Part shown: one piece after another, positions 1-10,056 of the stretch
Numbering within the stretch: the first letter of the stretch is position 1
How the letters are laid out: every line of letters starts with the position of its first letter
Assembly (NCBI GenBank): GCA_024500155.1
Contig: CM044868.1
Location: 46,722,165 to 46,786,164 of the forward strand
From: Chenopodium formosanum
Taxonomy: Eukaryota > Streptophyta > Magnoliopsida > Caryophyllales > Amaranthaceae
Length of the DNA stretch: 64,000 nucleotides
Direction: 5' to 3'
The notes under the pieces: model-generated
Seen by the model: only the letters and a program-made list of their open reading frames with translations
Told to the model about the DNA's origin: nothing
Database searches by the model: none
Position numbers and translations under genes: made by a program

Positions 1-97
1 TGCAAGTTCTTATCCGGGAGAGAAATCGCTCATGGCATCAAAAAAGGTTTCTTCTCATACAATCGCTCATGGCATCCGGGAGATAAAATAGTTTCTT

Positions 98-523
98 CTC
101 CATGGGTGGAACTTTATTGGTGACATGTTTGCTTTCGACCATCTCTTCTTGTTTCTTTGCAAATTCGAAAGCTTCACGTAACAAGTATATTCCTTCTCTC
201 ATTGATTGTATGAGAATCCATACTTCTTCTCTAGTTGCAAGTTCTTATCCGGGAGAGAAATCGCTCATGGCATCAAAAAAGGTTTCCTCGTATTCTTCAA
301 TAGCTGGAATCTCTTGAACTGGTTTAATGAGGGATGAGGGGTCACCATGGTCTTCCTCATCAAAAATAGCCAAAGAATCACAAAGTGGTGCATTATTGAT
401 ACTTGGCTTCTTGCTTGCGGGGGACAATGGAAGATTATTATTATCAAATTAAGTCTTAGATAGCTTCCTTAAGCTTCCAACAGTTCTCAGTGAGATTGCC
501 CATTCCTTGATGATACTTGCAAT
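98..523 (-). repeat. Direct repeat copy 1 (gag zinc-knuckle and acidic linker)
   Basis: This segment, continued after the CACTA insertion at 1170-1200, closely matches 2211-2655. On the minus strand it reads a zinc-knuckle-like motif CKYHQGMGNLTENC, then KLKEAI, a stop, and an acidic stretch containing SLAIFDEEDHGDPSSLIKP. A further short copy of its downstream end lies at 1-55 (compare 237-290). The duplication is internal to the retroelement. Confidence 0.8.
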
Positions 524-1169
524 CACTACAAGAAAATAACCTTTTCGTAGCGATTATTTTAACCTTTAGTATCAATTGTAATTGCAACAAAAAGCTTTCC
601 CAACGAATGGTCATTCGATACAATATCCCCCGTTGCCTTAGCCTTTAGTAGTGGTTTTCAATATCGCTGGGGTTGGCCTCAATAATCGATACGAAAAACT
701 ACATCCAATCGTGGTGATTATTGTAGCGATTACAGTCACTATAAATGTTTAACTCATTTTCTTCAAAAAAAAAAAAAAAAAAAAAAAAAAACTTGCGTAT
801 GATCTTTACAAGATTCGAACATGCAACCTCAAACTATTATATTAAATGTTTCGCCAATAAGCTATGACATATTTTATGTACTCTTTGTCAAACAATATTT
901 ATATATCTAGTGTTGAAAAGGATTTTCGTATCAATTTTTAGGATTTAGTGGCAATTGTAAATGATACGATTTCTCAAAATTATATAAATGTGTAAAAATA
1001 GTGTGGATATGTATTATTATGTTTTCCGTATCGATTTTATATGGGAAAACCATGGCGATTGTAAAAATGATACGACATCCTTAGTTATTTCATAAACACA
1101 CTTGCATATTGTAGCGAATGTACAATCTCTACGAAATAATCGCTACAAAAAGTGATTTTTCTTGTAGTG
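524..1169. mobile_element. Non-autonomous CACTA-type DNA transposon, 646 bp
   Basis: The ends are CACTACAAGAAAA and its inverted complement TTTTCTTGTAGTG, flanked on both sides by AAT, the 3 bp target duplication expected of CACTA elements. The inside is AT-rich with repeated GTAGCGAT-like subterminal motifs and an A-tract near 766-790, and I see no transposase coding. The paralogous retroelement segment at about 2627 has the uninterrupted sequence (cttgcaatgtgcg), so the empty site can be read in the same window. Confidence 0.92.
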
Positions 1170-1775
1170 AATGTGCATTGGGATTACAGTTAGTCGTAAC
1201 AATAAGTTAAAGGAAGGTTTAATATCCACTACTTGGAAGGTAGTGGCATGTTCTATTGCTCCCGCCGTTACATTCATGGTAATCTTTCCAAGAGCTTGGC
1301 GATGAGTATTGTCGTAGGCTCTTATTCCTTGCGTTGACGGGGTTAAATCTTCATCCCTTATTCCTAGCATCCTCGCAGTTCTAAGTGGACAAACATTGAT
1401 TGTCGATCCATTATCTACCAGAGTCATTGGGACATTCATTCTCTTGCAGATTACTATGAGGTTTAGATCCTTGTAATGTTTGTCACCTTCCGGAGGTAGA
1501 TCCTTGTCGGAAAAGGTGATTAAGTTGATGGGACTAGGAAGATCACTCGTGAGAAAGTTAGCCAAACCCTCAGGAGTGGTTTCAGAGTCTATCCCTATTT
1601 TGTCCAAGGCATTCATTACCGCCAACCTATGTTCTCGGGATGTAGCTAGAAGTTTCCATACGTTCATATCGACCTTGGTCTTTTTGAATCGTTTGACAAC
1701 ATTGTTGCCTTCTATAATCGGTAGGGGAATTTGTTGAGTAGTGGGAATAGGTTGTGTGGTGATGGAAGGTTGCAT
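1170..1775 (-). pseudogene. Retropepsin-like protease segment of the gypsy element
   Basis: Translation on the minus strand gives a retroviral-type aspartic protease core: the motif LVDNGSTINVCPLRTARMLGI is followed by a region with AYDNTHRQALGKI and FQVVDIKPSFNLLL. This is the usual order of catalytic loop, flap region and second hydrophobic strand in plant gypsy proteases. The catalytic triad position reads D-N-G-S rather than the commoner D-T/S-G-S. The coding frame runs into the CACTA insertion, so the C-terminal part is lost. Stops upstream separate it from the zinc-knuckle segment. Non-functional. Confidence 0.75.
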
Positions 1776-1971
1776 TCTCCCTGATCTTGTGAGAACATCT
1801 ATGGGTGAATCTTCTTCATCCTAAAAGTCACTTACTGGATTTATAACTGAAAGTGGAGGTTCTTCCATATTCTTGAGATAGACGTCCTCGTCATCGCTGT
1901 CTCAAACCCCCATTGATGTTAGCATCTTATTCTTGTGGAATTTGGACTAGCTTCTTGTTATCAATCAGCTT

Positions 1972-2283
1972 TTAGATTAAATCTTTAAATTTAAAGCAAC
2001 GCTTAATGGTATGTCCCCCTGATTGATGATACGGACAGTAAAACCTATCTGTCCTCTTTAATGATTCAAATGGTCTCGGTTCGAGAGGTCTAATCTTACC
2101 ACTCTCGGAGAGCATTTTGAACATGTTAGCATAGGAAGTCCCGATTGGAGTGTAAGGCTTATTACTATTTTTAGGTGTGTCGATTACTTGGAGAGAAAAT
2201 GGCTTCTTCTCCATGGGTGGAACTTTGATATGTTTTCTTTGGACCACCTTTTTCTTGTTTCTTTGCAAACTCGAAAGCCTCAC
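1972..2283 (-). pseudogene. gag nucleocapsid-like fragment
   Basis: A 103-residue open stretch ends in FYCPYHQSGGHTIKRCFKFKDLI-type sequence. The C-P-Y-H spacing followed by G-H and C is the C-X2-H-X4-H-X4-C variant of the gag zinc knuckle seen in Tat-like plant elements. The N-terminal part is basic (RNKKKVVQRKHIKV). It is one piece of a gag-protease polyprotein broken by stops, with no independent start or regulation visible. Confidence 0.6.
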
Positions 2284-2655
2284 GTAACAAGTCTATTCCT
2301 TCCCACATTGATTGTATGAGAATTCATACTTCTTCTCTAGTTGCAGGTTCTTATCTGGGAGGGAAATCACTCATGGCATCGAAAAATGTTTCCTCCTCTT
2401 CTTCAATAGCATGAATCACTTCAACTAGTTTGATGAGGGATGAGGGGTCACCATGTTCTTCCTCATCTGAAATAGCCAAAGAATAAAAAAGTGGTGCATT
2501 ATTGATACTTGGCTTCTTGCTTGCAGGGGGGCAATGGGAATTTATTATTATCAATTAAGTCTTAGATAGCTTCCTTAAGCTTCCAACAGTTCTCAGTGAG
2601 ATGGCCCTTGCCTTGGTGATACTTGCAATGTGCGTTGGGATTCCAGTTAGTCGTC
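2211..2655 (-). repeat. Direct repeat copy 2 (zinc knuckle and acidic linker)
   Basis: Paralog of 98-523 plus 1170-1200. On the minus strand it reads CKYHQGKGHLTENCWKLKEA, then a TAA stop where the repeat partner also has a stop. The shared stop means the reading frame was already dead, or the stop was tolerated, when the segment duplicated. It lacks the CACTA insertion. Confidence 0.8.
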
Positions 2656-3020
2656 CTCTTTTAGACAGGTGGATCCCCAAACGGTCCAATGGGAGTTATA
2701 AGACCTTTTACATGTAATAGGTCAAATACGGTGTCATAACTCATACCAATAGGAGTAAAGTTCCTCCTGAATGGTTTTTTTTGCCCTTGATTGTTCATGG
2801 CAAGGACTTCACTCAAATTAAAGGTGCTAACATTGTTTGAGTGGGTGGTTTTAGAAGAAAAAAAATTGTTGTTCTTCTTGCCTTTCTAGCCACTGTTGGA
2901 GTTATTATTATTAGCGGCTTTTTGTTTAGCAAGGTCGTCTTCAGTGTTAATTCCAATGTCATAGATGGTGTTACAGGTATGCAAGTTGTTTTGATACTTA
3001 AGATGTTTGGAGTACTTTTC

Positions 3021-3619
3021 TTAGAGGTTCTTAATGAACATCCTCACAGATTCCTTTTCACTAGGTACCTCAATCATCTTAGCGGAAGTTTCCCTCCACT
3101 TATTAAAGAAAGAAGTAAAACCTTCATTCTCTATTTGCTTAAGTATATCAAGTTCTCTATTATCAGTTTCAACTTGAATATTACATTTATACCTATCAAT
3201 GAAAGCGTTTACAATAGATTCCCAAGTAGAGGTTTTCTCTTTGTCAAGGGAAAAGAACCATTGTTGACAAACGATTTCAAGAGATAAAGAAAACAAAGAA
3301 TAAAAGACCTTCCTATCAATCCCCTTAATATTCATCATTGTCTCGAAAGCTCTTAAGTGGAAATAAGGGTTGTCTATAGCCTTGAATTTTGGGATGTCGT
3401 TGGCATTGAACTTCTGCGGAAGAAGCTCCTTGGCCACGAGACCCCTTGCGAGCTAACGCCCTGGAACCTGTAGTCATTGGATATCTTGCTCAAGCTCTCT
3501 TGCATGAGCTCCATTTGTTTTTGCTTCAAAGGGTCATTGATTTGGAGAGTTAAAGCCTTTAACACCTCAGTTGCGCTAGCCATTTTCTTCTTAAGCTCAT
3601 TGACTTCTTGACTCGCCAT
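3021..3619 (-). pseudogene. gag (capsid) remnant of the gypsy element
   Basis: The start at 3619 (MASQEVNELKKKM) lies about 80 bases downstream of the PBS on the minus strand, as expected for gag. The N-terminal 80 residues are followed by a frameshift near 3400-3430, after which the frame at 3437-3021 continues with the capsid core: NPYFHLRAFETMM, YSLFSLSLEIVCQQWFFSLD, WESIVNAFIDRYKCN and GFTSFFNKWRETSAKM. This is the retrotransposon gag fold region (the W-F/W-E-x-x-x-x-F pattern). Gag packages the element RNA in a cytoplasmic particle. The copy cannot be translated intact. Confidence 0.82.
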
Positions 3620-3699
3620 TTTCTTCTTAATATTTCAAGTCTCATCCACTCATCTTAATTAAATATCGATCACTCAAATCGATAAATAACCAAGAATCC

Positions 3700-3717
3700 T
3701 CCCCGGCAATGGCGCCA
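3700..3717 (-). other. Primer binding site of the 1-5383 gypsy element
   Basis: On the minus strand, five bases after the LTR end (TGTCA), the sequence is TGGCGCCATTGCCGGGGA. It differs by one base from the PBS of the element at 7429-16202 and looks complementary to the 3' end of a plant tRNA-Asp, a primer reported for Athila-type elements; the tRNA identity is from memory. Confidence 0.8.
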
Positions 3718-3722
3718 AATTT

Positions 3723-5383
3723 TGACAGGGTAAAGTCGTATCCCCTAATCAAAAATAATTACCTAAATCACTAACTAAGGTAGATAGGGAAGTAGGGTCG
3801 ATCTCCACAGGGAAACTAGTCTTTTTACTCCTAATTAATTATTATAATCTAAATTATTTAAGTAACCAATATTTATAATTAAGCAAGAAACTAAACTAAA
3901 AAGAATAAGAGTAGGAAGAAAACAATATATAAAGGGATCTAGGGTATAGGTTCACTAATAAATAATACTCCAGGGTAAAACATAGTAATCAATCATTGAC
4001 ATTGCATAAATAACATGATTAACAGGCTCTCGCAATTTATTAATCAACATAGATCTAACAGGCTCTCGCAATTTACCTGATCTAAGTTCTTATTGAAAAT
4101 AGCCTTTAATATCAAATTAACATCTGCTCGATTCATCAATTTAATATTGCTATACTTTTACAAGCCGCAATTGTAAAACATTAAAACAATCCAATAAGAA
4201 ATTATCATGCAATACCAATAATCAATAATAGTCAATCATCAATGCATCAATTAACCAGATTGTAAAGGGCTCTCGCTACTTATTACAATCACACAATTAA
4301 TTTATCGGTATTAAATCTCATCTCTCGAATCTTGACTTAACCATTTATAAATTAACTTGCCTATTGAAACTAGACCTAAACATTAATTCTCATCTCTCGA
4401 TTCTTGAATCAATATTGTCAAACTCATGCATAAAAGATAGGCCTAATCTAGTCACAGAGCATTAAATCAATCAATAGGAAATTAATCTAGCATTGATAAT
4501 TAACAACAATAAATTACCCCTTCATATTATTTATTAGATCCCAATAAACCCTAGAAATTAAACTACTCACACATATTAAAAACTAAACTAATCAAAGTAA
4601 TAAAATAAATCATGATGAAAGGAATAAAATAAATAACTAAGATTAAGGGAAGAGAAATCGTTACCAAAATAAATCTGGAATTAATGAAAGAATTAAGAAC
4701 AAAAGTTTAGAGAGAGATTAAGAGAGAGAGAACTAAGTAGAGAGAGAAAGTCTAAGAAAGAAGAGATACTAAAATCGTATTACGTAGGAGTATTTATACT
4801 CCGTACAAAAATCCTAAACTAAAACAAATTAAAACGACGCTAATCGTCTCATAAAAATACACGTGCCCGATCGGGCGAGGCACCGCCCGATCGGGCGCGC
4901 CTTTTTGACTCCAATACAAATCTCGCGCCCGGCCGGGCGCGTCACCGGGCGCCAGATCAAGCTTCTCCCGCCCGGCCAGGCGCGCCTCCGGGCGCCAGCC
5001 TTTTTGGCCGGGCGGCTCATTTGGGCCAATATTTAGACTTCGTTTGGGCTCCAATTCTTCGGGCCAATCTGGGTTTTCTCTTTGGGTCTTGAATACTCAG
5101 TCCAAATGCCCTGGTATCACCTATACCGAGCCTTTAATCACCGGTTCGATGGCTCTAACCGGCCCTAGGCTATAAAATCTGGTCGTACTTCTCCAATGCT
5201 CGTGATTGCTCCAAAATATCTCGGGAAAATACTCCAAAAGCATAAATCCCTGCAAAAGTCAACCAAATCTACGAAAACACTGGAAAACACCAATTAGTAA
5301 TAAAAGTGGCTCTAAAGAGCCAAAAACACTACTAATTATGACCGAGGGATGGGGGTAAAATACTATATAAAATAGACACATCA
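3723..5383 (-). mobile_element. LTR (5' LTR, family A) of the minus-strand gypsy element
   Basis: The LTR begins on the minus strand with TGATGTGTCTATTTTATATAG and ends with ACCCTGTCA next to the PBS; it is 1661 bp. It is related along its length to the solo LTR at 22146-23968 (shared segments: acccccatcc/ggtcataattagtagtgt, the gagagatgaga blocks, and the GATCGGGCG palindromes). It joins the neighbouring Ogre-like LTR directly at that LTR's PBS (5384-5394), so this element inserted into an older retroelement. The partner 3' LTR and its target duplication lie outside the window. Confidence 0.88.
4862..5025. repeat. GC-rich palindromic cluster in family A LTR
   Basis: In otherwise AT-rich LTR sequence lie CGCCCGATCGGGCG-type palindromes (two), CGCCCGGCCGGGCGCG, and several CGGGCGCC/CCCGGCC variants. 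The same motif class (CGATCGGGCG) recurs at the matching place of the solo LTR at 22515-22620 and 23043. Confidence 0.8.
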
Positions 5384-5394
5384 AGTCGCCAAAT
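5384..5394 (-). other. Truncated PBS of the Ogre-like element
   Basis: The minus strand reads ATTTGGCGACT directly after the family B LTR end (CTACA). The same TGGCGACTCC start is complete at 17650-17667. It is cut by the insertion of the family A element, so this LTR was a 5' LTR. Confidence 0.65.
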
Positions 5395-6493
5395 TGTAGG
5401 CGTCATTCGAAGTGCGCCTACGTTAAAAGCATGTGGTGAATATGCTTGGCACTCATAGGAAGTGGGAATTGACATTACGATTAGGGACAAATAAAGTAGG
5501 GAGCCGCCAACAAGTTTTTAAGGAACTTGTAAACCGTTCACGGATCATAAAAGGCAACCACGAGAAAGGGACAACGATAGGCAACAACGATTGACCCGTG
5601 AAGGTTACACCCAATTCATAATCCATGAGATTACTAACTCCATATGGTTTGAAACCACGAAAGGAGGATCAGGGATGATGGTACGAAGTGAGTCATGAAG
5701 TCACATTCGCCCGTATTGGCCTCTACTCGATTCTTATAGTGAAAAGTGATTCCTGAGATCTCAAAGGCATACAAATAAAATATTCAATTTTCTCCAATCT
5801 ATTATTAAGCTAAATTGGTTGAATATTAATGCAACATATAATTCTAAAATATTTGTGATCACTTGAATTAATTAACAAGATTAAAAGGAACCTAAACCGG
5901 TTGTCCAAATTATCTTATTAGGCGTAATTTTCAATTACATATTCCCTTTAAACATGCAATATAGTGATCATAAAAAATATAATAAAATAAACATTAATAT
6001 TGGAAGCAATTTAACAATAATAGTGTTAGTCAAATCAAATATAAAATAATAACCTAATCATGATACTAGCAATATTAAAATAAAATAAGAGTAATTAATT
6101 TAATTAATTACTTACATTCCGCGCGTTCCTTTAAATTGCTACATCATGAATAAATTGTTAGTAACTTCAATAAAAATATAAATCAAATGGAAATTAAATT
6201 AAAGTAGAGTTGATTTGGTCCAAACCCTCAGTTATTTGTACCTTCCACGCCTTGGTTTAAGGACGGAACCTCGGGTTAAGTATAGACTCTTTGGAGTGCT
6301 TAGGGGAATTATTATGGAAGAATAAGGAAGCTAGAAATTAGGTTAAAGAGGGAGAAGAGAATGATTTTTGGTGTAAGGTGAGAGAGAATGATTATTGGTG
6401 CCCCGAACTGCAGAAAGGGGGGTCCTATTTATAGGGAAAATGAGCAGAGGGAACATGCGGAACCCTAAAAAGATAAAAACCCTAAAAAAAATA

Positions 6494-6910
6494 CCGTGTC
6501 ACGGCAAAGAGCACCGTGACATGGTGACAGGCACCGTCAGACGGGGGAAGATCCCGTGACACGGGGAAAAACTGAGTGACGCGAGAAATAATTAGGTTAC
6601 GGGAAGTGAAAACGCGTTTAGGGATTACGCGGAGAAAACGTGGAGCAATCCCGAGGCACGGTATGTGCACCGTGACACGGGAAAAAATGCCGTGACACGA
6701 CATTGTCCACCGTGGCACAGTGCAGTATGCCGTGTCACGGTGTAAAAAGTACGCAGAAATTACACGGAATATTACCGTGTCACGGAATGGGCACCGTGAC
6801 ACGGGAAATTGCACCATGACACGGTGAAAAATCCCGTGACACGAGAGAAAATTGTGCAGAAATACAAAAATGGGCACCGTGTCACGGGAATCAGCCCCGT
6901 GACACGTCAG
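6494..6910. repeat. Array of CCGTGWCACGG near-palindromes, about 20 bp spacing
   Basis: About a dozen copies of the 11-mer CCGTGACACGG or CCGTGTCACGG, some with one mismatch, occur within 420 bp (starts near 6494, 6514, 6553, 6669, 6689, 6729, 6774, 6793, 6813, 6833, 6877 and 6896). Many are exactly 20 bp apart. The block is absent from the related solo LTR at 54643-56650, so it is a lineage-specific expansion. The minus-strand reading frame through it (6482-6982) is a by-product. Confidence 0.85.
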
Positions 6911-7428
6911 CTTTTGCCGCGTCGCGGGATTTTTGTTGTTGCGCGGTAATTTCAGTTTTTTACCCGTTTTTAAAATAATCATAACTTTTGATCCGTAACT
7001 CGGAATAAGGCATATAATATATCATTGGAAAGCTTATCAAGTCTACTTTCCAACCCAATTAGAATCAAGTCAAAATGATATGTAAATTTTAATATATGGC
7101 CATTTTAGTGGAAGGGTTTTGGTTTTAGGCCAAGTTTAGTGTTTTGCTCATATCTTTTTCGTTATAGCTCGGAATTGGGCTTATGATATATGGTTGGAAA
7201 GCTTATTTAAATGCCTATCCAACAAAATAATAATTGGACCAAAATTTTATAGCCATAAAATTAGTTTTTCTCAGTTTTGCGATGTGGACACGAAAAATGG
7301 AAAATAGGTTATGGTTTAGGGAAATGAGCTAGAAGTTTGATTTGTTCATGAAATATATTGGATAGAACATGAATTTAAGCACTCTAAAGATTAAATACTC
7401 AACTTGACCAATAATGACGGTGAAAGGT

Positions 7429-9932
7429 TGATGAGTGACATTTATGTTACTCTGAGGGAGTAGTTTTAGAGTCTTTTCCGTGTTTATTTTTCCCTTATTT
7501 TCCTTTTATTCTCTTGTTTTCTCTTTAATAAAGTTTCTAGTTTATTTTGGTAATTTTGGAGCGTTTTAGTTTATTTTCTTTATTTTATTAATTTTAGTTT
7601 ATTTTTGTATTTTTATTTTACTTTATTTGTTTGTATAGTTTTTGTTTTATTTTTTATTAGTTTAGTTTTATGTCTCTTATTTTCTATTTCATTTTATTTA
7701 TTTTATTCTATTTGTCGTGGTTTTGTTTTATTTCGTCCTTTGTTTATTTTTATTTTATTTTATTTTATCTTTGACCCGATTTTCCCTTGTTTTTATTTGG
7801 TTGTGTAAGATCGTGCTCGGAGGTCGGAGGCTCGAGTCAAAGGTGTCAAACCAAGAAGCTTTCAAGCCCTAAAGTTGCTGCCCAATCTTAACCATCACCA
7901 CACCCTTCACTATCCTACACCACCCCAAGCAACAGCACCTTACTCCCCTGCTCCCTCACGCACTTCTCAGCTCACCAATACCAGCCACGCAACTCCCCTG
8001 TTGCCACCAACCAAAACAACCAATCACCTCCGTATCAACCAACCCATTAGCCCCGAATTCACCAGCCACCTCAATACACCTCTCTGCGCAATAACATCAG
8101 CAACAAAACCCACACCAATACACCACCAATCATCCCCGTAACAACCACCACCTCCAATCAACCCAATTACCAACCACAACAACCCATGCTCCATCTCCAC
8201 CGCTGCAACTCTCACAACCAAAAGAGCAGCGGCGCATCTCCACTAGCCCAAACCGCAGCAACCCACCTTTCACCACCGCGCAACCCACAATAACAACCCC
8301 TGCACGACCACCACCCACCTAACAAGTCCCCTGGCAGCAGCTGCTCCAATTCGCAACACCTTCTCCTTCCACCACAATCAGCGCACCTGCACCACCGTCA
8401 ACAACCAGCAACAATTAAGCAATTCGACCCCCCCAATTGACCCAAAAATCATAGCAAATCACAAATTAATCAAGTTCGAGCAAACCAATGAGGGTTTGGC
8501 CGAACGTCGAGTCAGAGACTTTGGGGGTTTTGTTAATCGAAGAGGAGTGGTCGAACATACCCATGGTTCGACCGAACCAACCCCGTAGTTCGGCCGCACC
8601 AACCCGTGGTTCGACCAAACCACTTCACGAGCTTCTCACGCGAGTTTTAATGAAAATTGAACGGCCTTGATTGATTGCTGGTTGATGAAGATGTCGGTGA
8701 TGATTTTGAGCCGTTGATGATGGTTGTTCGATGATGATGATAGAGCATCCATGAATATCAAAGAAGAGAAATAGCGGCTGATTGTTTTTTGTGGGGATTT
8801 GTGGGTTTATTTTATTTTTATTTTCTTTTTCTTTTATTTTTAATTTATTTCTTTTCTTTTCCCTTTTTCTTATTTCTTTCCTCTTTTATTTCTTTTCTAT
8901 TTTATTTTCTTTATATTTTCCTTTTCTTTCTTTATTTTATTTTTCCTTCTTTTTTCTATTTTTCCTAGTTTTATTAAGTTAGTATAAATACCCAATTTTG
9001 GGGGTAATTAGAAAAAATATTGAATAACTATCTATTCTACTCTCTAATTAGTTTTAGGTTAGGTTAGGATTAGTCTTCATTGGTAGAGAGAGAAAGTGTG
9101 GTTTTCTTCATTAATGAACTTGGATTTTGAAGAAAGAGCTTGTTCAATCCTTTGTAGACCTTCATATTCAATTAATGAGCAATCTCTTACTCTTTCTCTT
9201 TACCTTTGTTTTTTATTTTGCTTATTTGCTTTTATTTTTCTTCTTTGCTTATTAATCATGTTGATGCTTATTGATTTGATGATTGATATTGTTTTCAACA
9301 TGATTTGTGAGTAGTCACCTAGCCAAGGGTGTGGGGATGGTGTAGTTGCTAATTGTTCATGCTTTTAATGTTGGGGTTATGTTAATGGTGATTAAAGTCT
9401 TTGCATGCTTGATATTCTTTGGTCTTTCTTGCAAATGCACGTTGTTAGTTGATCAAAGATGAGTCTTTACTAACAAGTAACGGAAGTTGACTTAGTTGAG
9501 GTTCATTACTATCGATTGTTATTTAATAGTACCTCCTAGTATATGGTTCTAATGTGGAAACATAGAGGCTACGTTAGGAGAAGCCAATTGACCCCGGAAG
9601 GCGGCTAGATTGGACCCTTTACTTCGATATTCATGCATGTTTAGTTTACCATTGATATGCTACTTTGTTATTGCATGATCAAGCGTCAACTTCACCTACC
9701 CATTTCCCTTGGTGCCTTAATGTTTTATTTCTTGTTTTAGCATCTTTAGACTTTAGTTTATTTATCTCCTATTCCGGACTAGCTTAATTGTCGATAACAT
9801 TTGGTGGTGTTTATCCGTTCTCTGTGGTTCGACCCCTATACTTGCCTTATACTCGTATTAGGTTTGTTTAGGTTGTATAAATTGTATTTGATCTAGGGAT
9901 AGACAATTGACGACGCGTTTATTCCCTTGTCA
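7429..9932 (+). repeat. 5' LTR of the Athila-like element
   Basis: 2504 bp. It contains long pyrimidine-rich tracts (7470-7800 and 8800-8970), a C-rich low-complexity block (7875-8460), palindromic GGTTCGACCGAACC-type motifs at about 8565-8625, and a TATA box TATAAATA at 8983-8990, which is the likely transcription start region. Several small differences and indels separate it from the 3' LTR, so the insertion is relatively young but not brand new. Confidence 0.92.
8983..8990 (+). promoter_or_regulatory. TATA box in 5' LTR
   Basis: TATAAATA in the context agttagtataaatacccaa, repeated at 15253-15260 in the 3' LTR. It is placed after the pyrimidine-rich U3-like part, consistent with the LTR promoter. 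Confidence 0.6.
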
Positions 9933-9935
9933 AAT

Positions 9936-9953
9936 TGGCGCCGTTGCCGGGGA
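9936..9953 (+). other. Primer binding site of the Athila-like element
   Basis: TGGCGCCGTTGCCGGGGA starts three bases after the LTR end. It fits priming by plant tRNA-Asp as reported for Athila elements (tRNA assignment from memory). Confidence 0.85.
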
Positions 9954-10056
9954 ACGGCTTCCATTACCATTGTGTTATCTTATTGAGACTAGTCCATTGT
10001 TTATAATTTTCTTTTGATTTGTTGTTTTTTTTATTTGTGTTGCTTTATTTGAAAAA

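Larger units (their letters stand above)
1..3722 (-). mobile_element. Internal region of a decayed Ty3/gypsy element (5' part, minus strand)
   Basis: Reading the minus strand from the LTR at 3723-5383, this stretch holds a PBS, gag, zinc-knuckle pieces and a retropepsin-like segment, then leaves the window before any reverse transcriptase is reached. Frames are broken throughout by stops and shifts, and one part is duplicated (see the direct repeats). The gag and protease style, plus a PBS beginning TGGCGCC, place it in the Tat/Athila side of plant gypsy elements; the exact lineage is inferred, not proven. A 646 bp CACTA-type element interrupts it at 524-1169. Confidence 0.8.

Noticed and set aside
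6494..6910. Regularly spaced repeats suggestive of a CRISPR array
   Set aside because: The units are 11-base palindromes with 9-base spacers inside a plant LTR; wrong size and wrong kind of organism.
6482..6982. 166-codon minus-strand frame with repeated SCHGI/RVTV units
   Set aside because: It is produced by the CCGTGWCACGG palindrome array; repeat-driven, not a gene.
7605..8982. Hydrophobic and Pro/Thr-rich open frames in the LTR (also repeated at 13860-15252)
   Set aside because: They arise from pyrimidine-rich and C-rich low-complexity LTR sequence; no start context, no domain, and both LTR copies carry them by duplication.
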